64,000 bases of DNA from Antitrichia curtipendula (taxonomy: Eukaryota; Streptophyta; Bryopsida; Hypnales; Leucodontaceae): contig OX579642.1 of assembly GCA_951230915.1 (NCBI GenBank), forward strand, positions 2,108,001 to 2,172,000, in the 5' to 3' direction. Below, piece by piece: positions 1-11,561 of this stretch (positions are counted from its first letter, which is position 1; each line of letters starts with the position of its first letter). The notes beneath the pieces were generated by a model. That model saw only the letters and a program-made list of their open reading frames with translations. It was not told the DNA's origin and did not search any database. Made by a program: the position numbers and the translations under genes.

Positions 1-277
1 GACTTTTTTGGGTACAAATATGACCTTCTGCAGCTACCCTATTTTTCGTAGGGCCCAAAAAAAGGATTTTTGTCAATTCAAACACTAATAGCTTGCAACC
101 TACATGGTGCGGAAATTTCTGAAATTTTTTTTACATCTTCTCAAACTATTATGCTACAATATCCTATGATTACGAGTGTCCGAAAATGTTTTTCTTCTAA
201 AATTTGGTACTTGTACTAGGAATGGCACTTTTGGAGCTTTTTGGTTAAAAACATAGTCAAAAACCTTTAGAGGTTAA
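1..277. mobile_element. 3' end of a TTAA-bounded element (family G)
   Basis: Resembles the last third of the copy at 56376-57306: TTGCAACCTACATGGT, AAATTTCTGAAATTTTTT, and a final block ending CTTTAGAGGTTAA at 277. The left part is outside the window. No coding potential. Confidence 0.55.
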
Positions 278-734
278 ACCACTTTCGGACTTGACTTGGG
301 TAACATTCCAGGGGTACCTAATGTCAACTTACCCCCCATACCCGTTCAATTTCAGTCATCCAATTAACATCAGTTATGCTAATGAATGGTTGGTTTATAT
401 TATTAATTTTGTAATTCAGTGGCAGATCCTCATCAATAATTCATTGGGAACTAGACTAGCCTAGTAGAGTAGGAACCAAAGCCATTTTCTTCATTTTTTT
501 AAGCAAAAAAACCCTCCCGTTGTTTTCGATTTTCCCAACACTATTAAAGGGAAACGCAGTAGTAATAAAGGCTTGGTCTGCCACCACGACCCTCCCGCCA
601 AATTTAGTGCCACGAAGCAGTCCACTTCAACGTTTCGCCCCAAATTTTTCCTTGGATGCCGGTGCAAAGACGGCCAGGCTTGATCACCTCTGGCCGGTCT
701 TGTGTGCCAAATTTCTCCTCCGGGGGAAATTCAG
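278..734. other. Intergenic stretch, nothing recognised
   Basis: Between the partial family G element and the 735 MITE. A 72-codon open frame at 520-738 has no recognisable motif and is not called. Confidence 0.4.
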
Positions 735-1041
735 GTAAGGTAGGAGACTCATAAACCGACCATCTAAGAGCTGTTTGCCATTTCGGGGAAGCTAAATTGT
801 TTGAAACAATTTTCAGTAAATTTTAGTAGGAAGAAAAATGGATTCGCATCTAACCCAAGTCGTTTCATATTTTTTGGACCTTCGTGGAATTAGTTATGAA
901 TTTTTGAAGTTGAAACGCAGTGGTCACTAAAAGCGACCACCCCTTGAAATGTACACTGTTGGTACATGGAAGAAAGCAAAATGTACCTCTGGACCATGAT
1001 CAGTTTTACAGCCCGGTCGGTTTATGAGCGTCCTACCTTAC
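735..1041. mobile_element. TAAGGTAGG-ended MITE, copy 1
   Basis: Begins GTAAGGTAGGAGACTC and ends GCGTCCTACCTTAC, about 305 bp. The interior blocks (GAAGCTAAATTG, ATCTAACCCAAGTCGTTTCA, AAAATGTACCTCT) recur at 21801, 22664, 39261 and 52170. No ORF of its own. Confidence 0.8.
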
Positions 1042-1044
1042 CTA

Positions 1045-1136
1045 CTCCCTCAGTCTCAAAATAAATTTGTGGTTTCTAGTCGGGGAAATTGAATTGTGGG
1101 AGTAATGGGGTTTTATTTTGAGACAAACAAAGAGAG
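1045..1136. mobile_element. Stowaway-like MITE (92 bp) with TA duplication
   Basis: Left terminus CTCCCTCAGTCTCAAAATAA and right terminus TTATTTTGAGACAAACAAAGAGAG form the inverted repeat typical of Stowaway (Tc1/mariner) MITEs. TA dinucleotides flank it at 1043-1044 and 1137-1138. Its left end abuts the previous MITE. Confidence 0.85.
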
Positions 1137-3691
1137 TACTATTTATCATGGACGATCAAATTTGGAAAAATTTGAATTCGTGTTTGGAATCGGTGACCTT
1201 GAAGTAGCTAGCCAGACCATAACAATATTTACCAAGGAGGCAGTGGTTCCTTTTGCATCCTTAAAAAGGGGACATCTACATTGAACAATAGTGTCTTAGA
1301 TATGGTTCTTCAACCAACCCCAAATCCTTGAATTAATTGATAAGTCTTTCTTATGCATTTAGCAAAGCACAATACCTTCCCAGCATGGGGGAGGACCATT
1401 GCCTTGTTATACACAATGGTATGGAATGGTAGATAAAAATGAAGTTAACCAACTACAAATAAGATGAAGAGGGCTTTTAAACTTTTTCTTTTGAGGTGGA
1501 AATTTTGGAAATTTTGCATACTTGGTCTACAAAGACCATATGATTTAGCTTTGGACGTACAAAGACCACTCTCAGAGATTAACCTAGAATTGTACCATTG
1601 ACCTCACATGGTCTTACACGTTCATTGTCTTCTATGAGAGGACATCCATTTATCGGCAAAAAAACACAATTGGTCAACAATGGTCCAAGGTGTTTCATGG
1701 AGATGGGAAAATATCTTTTGATAATAGTAAACATGTTAACCTTTTATTTTTTGGTGAGTGGAGAAGAACAAGTGAAGGAATAGAATTGTCTTGTTATAAT
1801 AAAAATCTCAATTGTGTTAATATTTAGAATATAAACTAGGCAATTCTTTAATAAATCTTCTAAGTAAAATCTTTAATCTAAATTGAGTGTATGAGTACCA
1901 TGAAAATGCTCTTGACAATATCTTTCTAATGATATATTATTATCTTGCCCAATTTAGATGTCAACTCTCAATATTCATTATTTGGTCGCAAAATAATGAA
2001 TCTCAAAATAGTGGTGATCTTATATTGACCAAGTTTCTAACCAACACAACTCCTTGAAAATCAAACTTTATCCTTAAATTGTCAACAATGTTTTTTAGTT
2101 TTTAAAAATGAATTAGATACACTTTGAATGTAACTTGAATCCCAGATAATGGTTTGTCTTCTAGAGCATTTGATCAATTTTAGTAGTACATGGAGGTGAT
2201 GTTTTGTTTAGTGTGAAAGTGTTGTTTAATGTGAACATGCTAATTTCGAGTTGTTTCAATGGGATCAATCCATTTTACATTGTTTTCATGTGAATCAAAC
2301 CTTTTGATATATAAAGGTGGCTATATTTGTAACATTTTTTTAGGGAGGCCGTATTGCATGTTGGAATCAATGATTACAATGACCTACATTATGGATATTA
2401 AAGATGCTCATTTTTTCATTCAATAAGAAGACGCAATAAAATAAAATTGAGGGATGCAGAAAAGAATATGATATGAATATAAATAGATGTATTTGCAAAT
2501 GGATGGCTATAGATCCAAGTAGGATCCTACTCCATATGTGCATTGTGTTCACAATTTAAATTAAAAACAATAAAATGTTTCAAAAGATAAAGAATATCAT
2601 GTTGAATACTATATGCTAGATGAAAAATTGAAGAACCATTGTTTTTTTTGTTGCGGTTGGCCTAATCTAACCCCAAAGGGATCAAGGCCTTTTTTTCATC
2701 AAAAAAGACTCCAAATTGCCATTTCTATTACAAAAGAGCAAAACTTTTTTAACATTGTTTTTTTGCATATCTAATTATACTATCTTGCACTTTAACTAGC
2801 ATAAAATTGTATGAAAGAAATTTAAGAGACTTTCACCTCGTAGATTGCAAAATAGTTGCATTTAAAGTGCATAAAGTGTTTTTCTTTGAACCTTGTCTAA
2901 TTATATTTTAAGACTTTGAATCTTTTTAACTTACAAATTTTACAAAATAAATTTTGAATTTTATATGTTGAAGAATTGAGCTGAGAGTCATGAAAAAAAT
3001 TCACAAGAAAAAATTTGATTTTCATTCCTAAAAGAATTCTAAAATTGAAGTAGATAGACGATAGAAGAAAAAACTAAATTGTTAATAGCTATGAGATGGA
3101 ATCAAAAAACAATCATCCCATGTTTCCGTATATCAATGGGAATTGCCCATGTGTTTAAAAAAAACAAAAAAACAAACAATCATCCCAATGGTGAGATTGT
3201 CTGAGCAAGATAACTAAACTATGTGGGATTCTTTTTAAAAAATTGTGAAAAATGAATTCATATAAGGATCTTATATATGTGTTTTGATTGCCTCAAAACA
3301 AAATTTTCCATAACTTTTTCATCATTAGTCCAAATAAAATGAGTCAAAGCTTTCTTTATAGACAAAAGTATTTTTGATGACAAACAAAATTTAAATTTTT
3401 AAAATTTGAGTTGCCTGACAACCTCCATTCTGACTTCCATTCATAAATTTTGCTCCTCAACATTGATTGAAATAAAACTTATATTCACCAAAAGCTAATG
3501 AAATTATATATATTATAAAAATATTTTGAAAAATCATGCCCAAATCAAGCTTGTGGAAACCTGCTCAAGCTTTCAAGAGTCTTTGAGCGAATTCTTTATC
3601 CTTTAAAGGATAATATGTTAGTTGGCATACTCAATTATACAAAACAAAATCACTACAACTTTAAACAAAATACTAAAAAGGCTTGAACTGA
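1137..3691. other. AT-rich intergenic DNA, no gene recognised
   Basis: Homopolymer-rich AT sequence with only short chance ORFs (61 codons or less). Scattered similarity to other repeats of the window: the phrase ACTAAATTG.TAATAGCT near 3075 also occurs near 11595. No RNA gene or intact element could be bounded. Confidence 0.5.
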
Positions 3692-3704
3692 AATTCATGC
3701 CTTT

Positions 3705-6700
3705 GATTTCACTGATATGGTTAAGAATTCTGTTACCCAAGGCCGCCTACCCTCTGGTATGACTTCTAGTACCCATTACAAAAAATATGAGGCCTCCGGA
3801 AGGCCGTTAAGCCTGGACCCCGTAGTGATACTACGGAGTTTTTTTTCAAAAAAAAAAATTCAGAAACTAAAATTCTGACGTGGTCGAAGTTCCACGCCAG
3901 CGCTGACGTCAGCGCCACATCAGCGTGACGTCACGTTTCAAATTCTTTTTTCGGGGGAAAAAAAAAAAAAAAAAAGATTTTTTTTTTTTTTTTTTTTTTC
4001 CGTAATATCACCCGCGGGTCCCGAAAATCAGCACTCACGGCCTTGTTGAGGCCTCATATTTTTTGTAATGATAGCACTCATCTTCAAAATTGGTGATGCA
4101 GAGGATGTTTTCAATTGGAGACCCATTACCTTACTCAACATTTTTTACAAAATTGTTGCAAAAGCACTTCAGATTCGTCTTCAAAACTTACTTAGAGAAG
4201 TCATTAGCCCGGAGCAGTCGGCCTTTCTTCCATCTAGACATATTCTTAACATTCTCCTTCAATATGAAACCGTGGAGTGGGCACGGGAATTGCAACAAGA
4301 TCTAATTTTTCTTAAATTGGACTTCACTAAAGCATACGATGTTGTCTCTTGGGATTTCCTATTCCAAGTTATGGAAAAAACAGGGATCCCAGAATCGTTC
4401 TCTCGCCTGGTCCGCATGTTACTTCAAGACGCATCTGCAACAGTGATGCTTAACATGAAAGCCACCCCCTCCTTCCCTATCCAACGTGGCGTGCGACAAG
4501 GTTGTCCACTAGCACCATACCTCTTTCTACTTATTGGTGAAGCCCTCAACATGGCCGCTGCCGAGGAACAACTTCATGGGAGAATTCATGGTATCCAACT
4601 ACCTAATAGTCATCATCAGCAATTGTTGTCACAATATGCTGATGATACCAACTTATCAATCAGAGGAAAAGAGGAGGACTTACGAAACACCATCACTCTT
4701 CTACAGAGATTTGGATCTGCCTCTGGACTAATCATTAATTGGACTAAGAGTGTTGCCTATTGGTTCTCGAAGGCACTTTTATCAACATGGTCAAATCATT
4801 TTGGCTTAACTTGGGCTCCACCGTGTTCCCTCTCAAAACTATTAGGCGCCCATTTGGAATTACACTAGAGACATCAGATGTCGATGGTTTTCTTTTTCAA
4901 AAGATAACCAAGAAATTGACCTACTGGACTACCCAACGACTCTCCCTTGCATGTCGTGCTACAATGGTCAATGTTATACTATTATCTACACTATACTACT
5001 TCATTGCTATTTGGAGTGGCTCACTCCAAGTTATACGGTCAATTCGAGGGATTCTCCATAATTACTTATGGAGCGGGACGGAGCACACATCTCGTACAAG
5101 AGTTAGTTGGGATGACTGTTGCCTATCCAAAGAGGTTGGGGGATTCAAGCTCCTTGACCTTGAGATTTCTCTTCGGCATTATTAGCCAAGTGGATAGTCT
5201 ACGCAATCGAACCTGGCATATCAAATTTGAAGATTCTTCTTAGATATAGGATCCATAGAATGAAGCCTAACCCAATTCAAGGTGTGGATACTGGTTCCCA
5301 TCAGAAGCTTGGCTCATGGTTCAAAACCCATCAACTACGCGTGGCTCCAAGACGTGGAATAGAGTTACTGCGGCATGGAGGAGACTCATTGTCCACATAG
5401 AGCCTTCCCCGCCTTCTAATTTAGATGAGGCACTCTCCACCAGTCTCTGGTGGTCCACCACTTTTATTGGGTCCAACTTCCATTTCTCAATGGACAGAGC
5501 TAGAGAGTTAGCAAGGAACGGCATGAGAACCATTGCTGACCTATGAGACACAAGGACTCGAGATTTTAGATCGTGGGAAGAGGTTTCGACATCATTCCTA
5601 TTACTAGACAACGAACAACCGAAGTGGACTTACCTCATAGCTAACATACCCAATGCTTGGAGGGTAATGTTCACTAGACAGTTCAACCTTATCCAAGATG
5701 GAGAGTGGCTCGGAATCTTTGTTGGATTGGAGGATCCAATTCCACTCATTGCGTGGCAATGTCATGGCACTGATCTTAGGCTCCTTACATCTGCCTTCCA
5801 GCTTCTTATGTTACCTAGTCACATCACTAGAGCTACTATTGGAGCTGCTTCCCGGAGACTCTCCATTCTCCCAGCCTCTTCAGGGGTTGACACATATGGT
5901 GGCTTCGTCTGACGTGTAAAGATACTATAGATCTAGAAGAGTCGTATAGGGGGCCCAGATCTATTCTATTATGGCGCTATCCAAACACTAACCTTTGACC
6001 CTAGTCGATGGCATTGGAGTTCTGGTATACCCATTTGGTCTTACTCTACTGCAATTGGACGGCAGTTACTTACCAAACACCACCAACTTAAGCGTAGCAT
6101 TCCTTCAAAGTGGGAAGGCACACTTCACCCCTCCTTTTCACCTGATTGGAAAGAAGTCTGGCACAAATCCCGTTCTCAGAAAGAAGCAGCCTTCATGTGG
6201 TCTGTGTACCATAATGCTGTTGCTGTCCACTCATGGTGAGCTCGCATCAACCTCGATATTGACATCAAATGCAATTGTTGCTCGATAGATATGGATGAAA
6301 CTCCCATTCACACATTTTATGAGTGTCCAAGAGCCCTAATCATATTGGAATATGCTCAATCCATCATTCAGCACATTTGTGGCACTCACTTAGCAATGGG
6401 TCCACATTCTCGGTTTAGTCCTACCCAGTGCATTTTTGGTTCGACGCTCCCCCAATAGTTTCACGGCTCCAAAGTTATTTGGTCTCTCCTTCGAGGTTCA
6501 TCCCTGTGGCTGCTTTGGATTGCTCGCAACCACAAGGTGTTCTCACAAACCCAATGGCCCATTGACCTTGTTCAGCAGGCTCTTTGGAACGCGCTTCTCG
6601 ACTCTGGCCGGGCTGCTTTCCTTAAAGCCCAAAATAGTGCTAAACTTCGTCCAACCCAATCAGACTCCATTTGGCGCAAGTTTGACTTAGTTTGGGTGCA

Positions 6701-6917
6701 GTCCCCCGTTCTTGCCACTCGTGTTGGCAACCAGATTAGTTGGAACAAGGAGGGCCCCCCTCCTTGCCTTTTTTCTTAGGTTTTTTTTGTTCTCTCTTCT
6801 TTTCGTTTGCTCGCTCTCTCTTCATTGTCTAGCCTTTGGCTTGGCTGTTTTGTACTCGGTGTTTTTTTTAATGCTATGGGTTTCCCATTTGTTCAAAAAA
6901 TTCAAAAAAATTCAAAA
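3705..6917 (+). mobile_element. 5'-truncated non-LTR retrotransposon (LINE, L1-like ORF2) with target duplication
   Basis: Flanked by a 13-bp direct duplication AATTCATGCCTTT at 3692-3704 and 6918-6930. Reverse transcriptase signatures are clear: FLKLDFTKAYD (about 4308), RGVRQGCPLAPYLF (about 4485) and YADD (about 4635). A thumb-like region follows, then an HxxxxC zinc-knuckle-like segment near 6280-6330, and a C-terminal segment ending with a stop at 6777-6779. No endonuclease or ORF1, so truncation falls inside the RT domain, and the element could not have moved itself. The frame is broken near 4860, 5180 and later, with internal stops, so it is dead. The 3' end is a short (TTCAAAAAA)n-type tail at about 6894-6917 rather than poly(A). 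A MITE at 3774-4070 splits the RT domain. Confidence 0.93.
3774..4070. mobile_element. 297-bp MITE inserted in the LINE reverse transcriptase
   Basis: Terminal inverted repeats of about 23 bp: left begins CATTACAAAAAATATGAGGC, right ends with its reverse complement, ATATTTTTTGTAATG. The interior contains GC-rich segments around homopolymer A and T runs. Removing exactly 3774-4070 restores the LINE reading (...SGMTSST joined to IALIFK...), showing it is a later insertion. No convincing target duplication flanks it. It encodes nothing. Superfamily not assigned. Confidence 0.88.
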
Positions 6918-6930
6918 AATTCATGCCTTT

Positions 6931-9016
6931 GGAATCGACTTGTGATCCTTGGGGGCTTTATAAATCCCTAAATTTTCCCTTTTCTAGTGTAAACATTTTT
7001 GCCACCATTATGTGTTTGTCTTAGGTGAGAGCATAAAAGACTTTCACTCATTAAGCATTGTTTGATGTGATTCCAAATTAAAATATGAGCATAACTTTTG
7101 AGAAATTGGGATGATTTATTTGAAAAAAAATAGATGAGTTTATACATTTCCAAATATAATTTATGTTTTCTAAAATTAAATGAAAGTAATTAACTTTAAA
7201 CATTAAAAAGGCAATTTACATCATTTATAGAGATTTATAATTTTCATGTTTTTAAAAATTTAGAGACCCCAATTCTCTATTAGGATTTCACCTATGTATC
7301 AAAGGAGTTTTGAAAAGCATCAATTCTTTTTCCTTCTAATGGATACTCTTGCAAATGCATTTATTGACAATTAGAAATATTATTCTATTATTTCTTTGGT
7401 AAATTTTGTTTAAATCAAGTCTCTAAGAAAAGTTTATTTTTTCATTATTTTCAATGCTTTTATTATCTTCTAACAATCTGCACATTAAAGTATCTATTTA
7501 TACATTTAGTTTGCATGATGCTAACTCCAATGGAACAAAATCACGAGACATTTGATGCTTTCACTCTCAACTTTGAACCCAATTACTATCAATATTTTTG
7601 TTTTCAATTGTAAGCACTTTTTTTTCTTCAAAATAACAAGTTTTATAATGTACACGATTGCTTGTACTTGCTTTTAAAACAATAAAAATCATAAATCTTT
7701 ATCATTTGCAAATCGCATTGCACAAAGGTATATATGATGTAAAGATGAAAGTTCAGGAGTTAAATTTTTTTTATTGATGATTACTGATGATACAACGTCT
7801 ATAATCTTCTTGATAATCTTCCATTTACTTTTCCTCTATATGATTAGTTATTGATGTATAAGGCATGAGCTCTGGTCCAAGCTATAGATATTCCATTGAA
7901 TAAATATATTTATACATAACTATACCATATATTTGAATATTAAGTAACCTATAGTATATTTTTGTGCAAGGTTCTAAATTAATTCATGCATGGATGGGAT
8001 GAAAATGAACACATGCAAAATGAAAATTACATATCTAGATACTCCTCAAGTCATAAATTATTTTGCCTAGAAAGCTCTAAATCTGCATTTTTCATGCTTC
8101 TAGTCTACCTAATGGGGCTAAATGTGATTAATATCTCAAACTGAGTTATCCTAGGGGAACAAAGTCTAGTCTAACTTTCATCATCTCAATAATCTAAGTT
8201 AAGCATGAACAATTCAATGTTGTCAGTCACCCAATTCCAACATCTATTAGCCCCTCCCATTTACATCATTCAATCACTCACCTATTAGCACAATCTTAAC
8301 AACCCTTCAATATCATCACAATGCACTTGGGGGAGGGTACACGTCAACATGTATATCAATTCAATCCCCACATTTTCTAGAAAATCACATCAAATTCATC
8401 TCTCATCGGAATGTCTTGATTCTTCTTGTAAATGGCTTCTCTTCAACTTCTCAATCTCTAAAAAACATGTGAGTCGACAAATCGCTTCTCCAAGGTACCT
8501 AAGGTAGACCAACCCATTTCCGCCAACTACCTATTTCTATCATCCTACTTTTAGCTGCAATTCCGTCCCAAAGCTCATTCAAATCCATTCATTTTTTGAC
8601 AAAATCATGTCATTAATGCCAACAAGGGACAACGTGTCAACTCTTCATTAGAAAGTACTTTAGTGCCAATAGATACATAGAAAGGCGGTGATGGGTTGTT
8701 TTATTGGACATTTATGACTCTACTCTGTAGGCAATTTTCTAATTTCAAAGCAGATTGCTTCCCAAAATTCACAAAAATTACAATTTTAATTGAAAAATTA
8801 CAATTCCACTTGGGTTTTGATTTGTGAAACAAGCGCACACCTATGGGGAAGAAAAATGTGCCCCTCTTGGAGTTGACCCCAAGATATTTAGATTGCAAAT
8901 CAAGGTGGTAACACACATGTCTACCTTAGATAGCAAATCTGCTTGGCAATACACATGTTTACCGATCTTAGATATAAATTTCAGTCACGCAACGGAACAA
9001 ACATTAGCCTTATTAC
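6931..9016. other. AT-rich intergenic DNA, no gene recognised
   Basis: Low-complexity AT-rich sequence. The segment 8690-8930 (ACATTTATGACTC, ACAATTTTAAT, TGCCCCTCTTGGAGTTG) is repeated at about 16040-16260, so at least one unbounded dispersed repeat is present. No coding signal. Confidence 0.5.
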
Positions 9017-9326
9017 CAGTGGGTTGTTTTTTCTGGCGATTTGGTGCAAAATTGCACTAAACTTTATGGCATGACACCACACCTATAGAGGGAAAAAAAT
9101 GGTACTAAAAAGGTGGAAAATTGCCAAAAAACTTCAAATAAAAATGAAAACCTTGGATATTATCGCCAAATTATGGATGAAAATTGAATTATGGATATGT
9201 GATATCTGCTAATATGATATTTTCCATCCAATATGTGGATGAATGTTGAAATTTGGAGCACCACCGTAACATTCAATATTGCCACTTTGGCACTTCATTA
9301 AAAAATGAAAAAAACACAAAACCCTG
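9017..9326. mobile_element. hAT-like MITE (310 bp) with 8-bp duplication CTTATTAC
   Basis: Begins CAGTGGGTTGTTTTTTC and ends ACACAAAACCCTG, flanked by CTTATTAC at 9009-9016 and 9327-9334. The CAG...CTG termini and 8-bp duplication are the hAT pattern. The interior is shared, in opposite orientation, with 33811-34119. Confidence 0.92.
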
Positions 9327-9597
9327 CTTATTACCGTAAATGCAACTTCTGTGGCCACGGATTAGAAGTGAGCCTGGTATTAAGCTTAAGTACTGTTGTT
9401 TTTAAGTTAGTCTTCTACGGAAGTAAGTTAGTCGTTTCACACACAACGTGATGTGATAACTGATAACGAGAAATTGGGAGCGAGACAGTCTGCCTGTACC
9501 ACCGACCCGCGCTTGCAATTAAGCATTTGGTCAAATGTCTTAATTCAGGCATTTCGGTACAGAGCCCAACCTGGTTCAACTTGGAAGAGACTGACTG

Positions 9598-9621
9598 GGT
9601 GAGTGAGTGAGTGAGTGAGAC
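9598..9621. repeat. (GTGA)n microsatellite
   Basis: About five to six tandem GTGA units ending GTGAGACATC. Confidence 0.9.
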
Positions 9622-9718
9622 ATCCCAATCTCAACTCAAAATTGAGGTGAAAATTAAAGGAAGAGCAGACGGATGGACAGGGATTTTGAGGTCAGGATTT
9701 GTAGGCAGTGGGAGTACT

Positions 9719-9953
9719 GGCTGGGGTGAACTGACCCCTTGTCCCCGAGGGAAAACGCTGAAGTTATTTTATTTGGAAAACATGATCAAATTTGCAAAGT
9801 TTTGAATTCATATGTGCAATTAGAGGCCCCAAATTAGTTAGGGAGGGGTGGAGAAGGTTCAATTAATCATGCACGAAATAGGGGGTCTTTTATTTTACAT
9901 GCATCCCTAGAATGACTTTTGGGGGATGAGTGAGGGGGCGGTTTACCCCAGCC
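9719..9953. mobile_element. GGCTGGGGTGAACTG-ended MITE, copy 1
   Basis: Inverted termini: GGCTGGGGTGAACTGACCCC on the left and GGTTTACCCCAGCC on the right, about 235 bp. The interior block GAGGCCCCAAATTAG recurs at 14642-14871 and, reversed, near 51820. Confidence 0.75.
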
Positions 9954-10214
9954 TTGAGTACCATAGTGGAGTTCTTGGACAGTTTTTTTCATTTATTTTG
10001 GATAGTGCAAAAAGCAATCTTCACCGGAGTGATAAATGTATGTTAACATCCATGGAAGTGGGTGAAAATTGGAATACATGGATAAAAATTCATTTATTCA
10101 TCCAAAATAGTGTACATTCATCCAAAACAATGTGTTACTGTTCCAAGATTTGGTAGCAAATTAGCAATTTATTTTATTGAAAAAATAAAAAAATAAAAAA
10201 ATAAAAAAATAAAA

Positions 10215-10217
<3 letters not shown>

Positions 10218-10263
<46 letters not shown>
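10218..10263. repeat. (TA)n microsatellite
   Basis: Uninterrupted TA dinucleotides over about 45 bp, preceded by an (AAAAAAT)n tract from 10180. Chance frames through it are not genes. Confidence 0.97.
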
Positions 10264-10265
<2 letters not shown>

Positions 10266-10740
10266 CAAAACATTCCATATAAAAAATTGACATTGCTTTT
10301 TAGCAAAAATTTGCACCAAAAGAAATCTTTGTTTCTTCTTCATGTTGAATATGAATGGAGTGCAAAATTTAAACATAGCTATTGGAAACCTAAAGTTTTA
10401 CAATGACATGAGGTCCAAAATTCCTTCAAAATTAACTCATACCCAATGCAAAACTATAATGTTCATCTTTATTTATTTCCTAATAAACCCAATTGTAGGA
10501 TCTTTTAGGTAACTTGTTTAAGTACATCCTCCTAAAAGTTTAGATTGAAAACTCCCATCTATTGTAAGATTGATGTGCTTGAACTTCAAAAAGTATAATT
10601 TCGATGCCTTTTTTTGAAGTTTTGTCTTTCAACATTTTTAGAAAAAATTCCATGTATGTCCTATAATTTGTGCAATTTAGCCAATATGTTCCAAAAATGT
10701 TCTGAAAATACATGGGGGAAAAAATCTCTTCATGTTCATC

Positions 10741-11561
10741 TTAACCCCTAACTGCCTGAGCGACCAAATATGGTCGCTGCAAAATTTCAGGCTCATTTGG
10801 GTACGGGCAGTTAAATTCCTTTGACCGGTTAAAAATTTTTCACGAGCAATATTGAAGGTTAACTATTGGAAACTTTTATTTTTCACTAAAAAAGGTAAAT
10901 ATTTGATTTTTGAGAGGTCCTCAAAGGCATATATGTATCATTAGTGGAAGAGTAAAGTTTGCAAATTTTACTTGATTTCCCGGCTTTGAACAAAGCTTGC
11001 CAATTTCACTTGATTTGAGATCTAAAAAGTTTTACTTATCCATTTGCTTTGAAAATGGTCCCAATGGAAAGAGTAAAGTGTTTTCATGATTTTCACCGTT
11101 GAAAATTTAAACATGCAAGTGTTGATTTGGAGTTATTTGCAATTTCTACTTATAAAAAAAATTGCATTTCAACAATTGCAAGGTGGATTGTATAATGAGT
11201 TTGATAGCTTTTCATGTGAAATTAAGTTATTTGAAAGTGTATTTTAATGTGCTAACATAATTTGTAGTTGTTCATGTCACCTCCAATCCCCAAAAATATT
11301 TATTTGCAAATTTCTCAAATATTGTGGGGAGGGGCAGCATACTAAAAATAGAAAACATACATTTCTCTTGTTATGATTTCACAACTCCTACGCAATTTTG
11401 CACTCAAAATTGGTATTCATACTAATAAGCTAGCTCTTTAAACATCTGTAAGGTTAGATTTTGAAAAAAACACAATTTGCGTCATTGGGGATAACTATAA
11501 GTCCATGCTCTTTTTTCATAAGAAGAACAGACTTGGAAAGGTTTAGGCACTTAGGGGTTAA
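10741..11561. mobile_element. TTAA-bounded non-autonomous element (821 bp)
   Basis: Left end TTAACCCCTAACTGCC, right end GGCACTTAGGGGTTAA. Just inside the left end is the palindrome GCGACCAAATATGGTCGC (10758-10775). No transposase ORF. Part of a superfamily also seen at 13564, 17312, 18858, 27488, 29257, 46874, 52818, 56376 and 59831. Confidence 0.8.

Noticed and set aside
10161..10376. Minus-strand 71-codon ORF
   Set aside because: Runs through (TA)n and A-rich repeats; no protein features.
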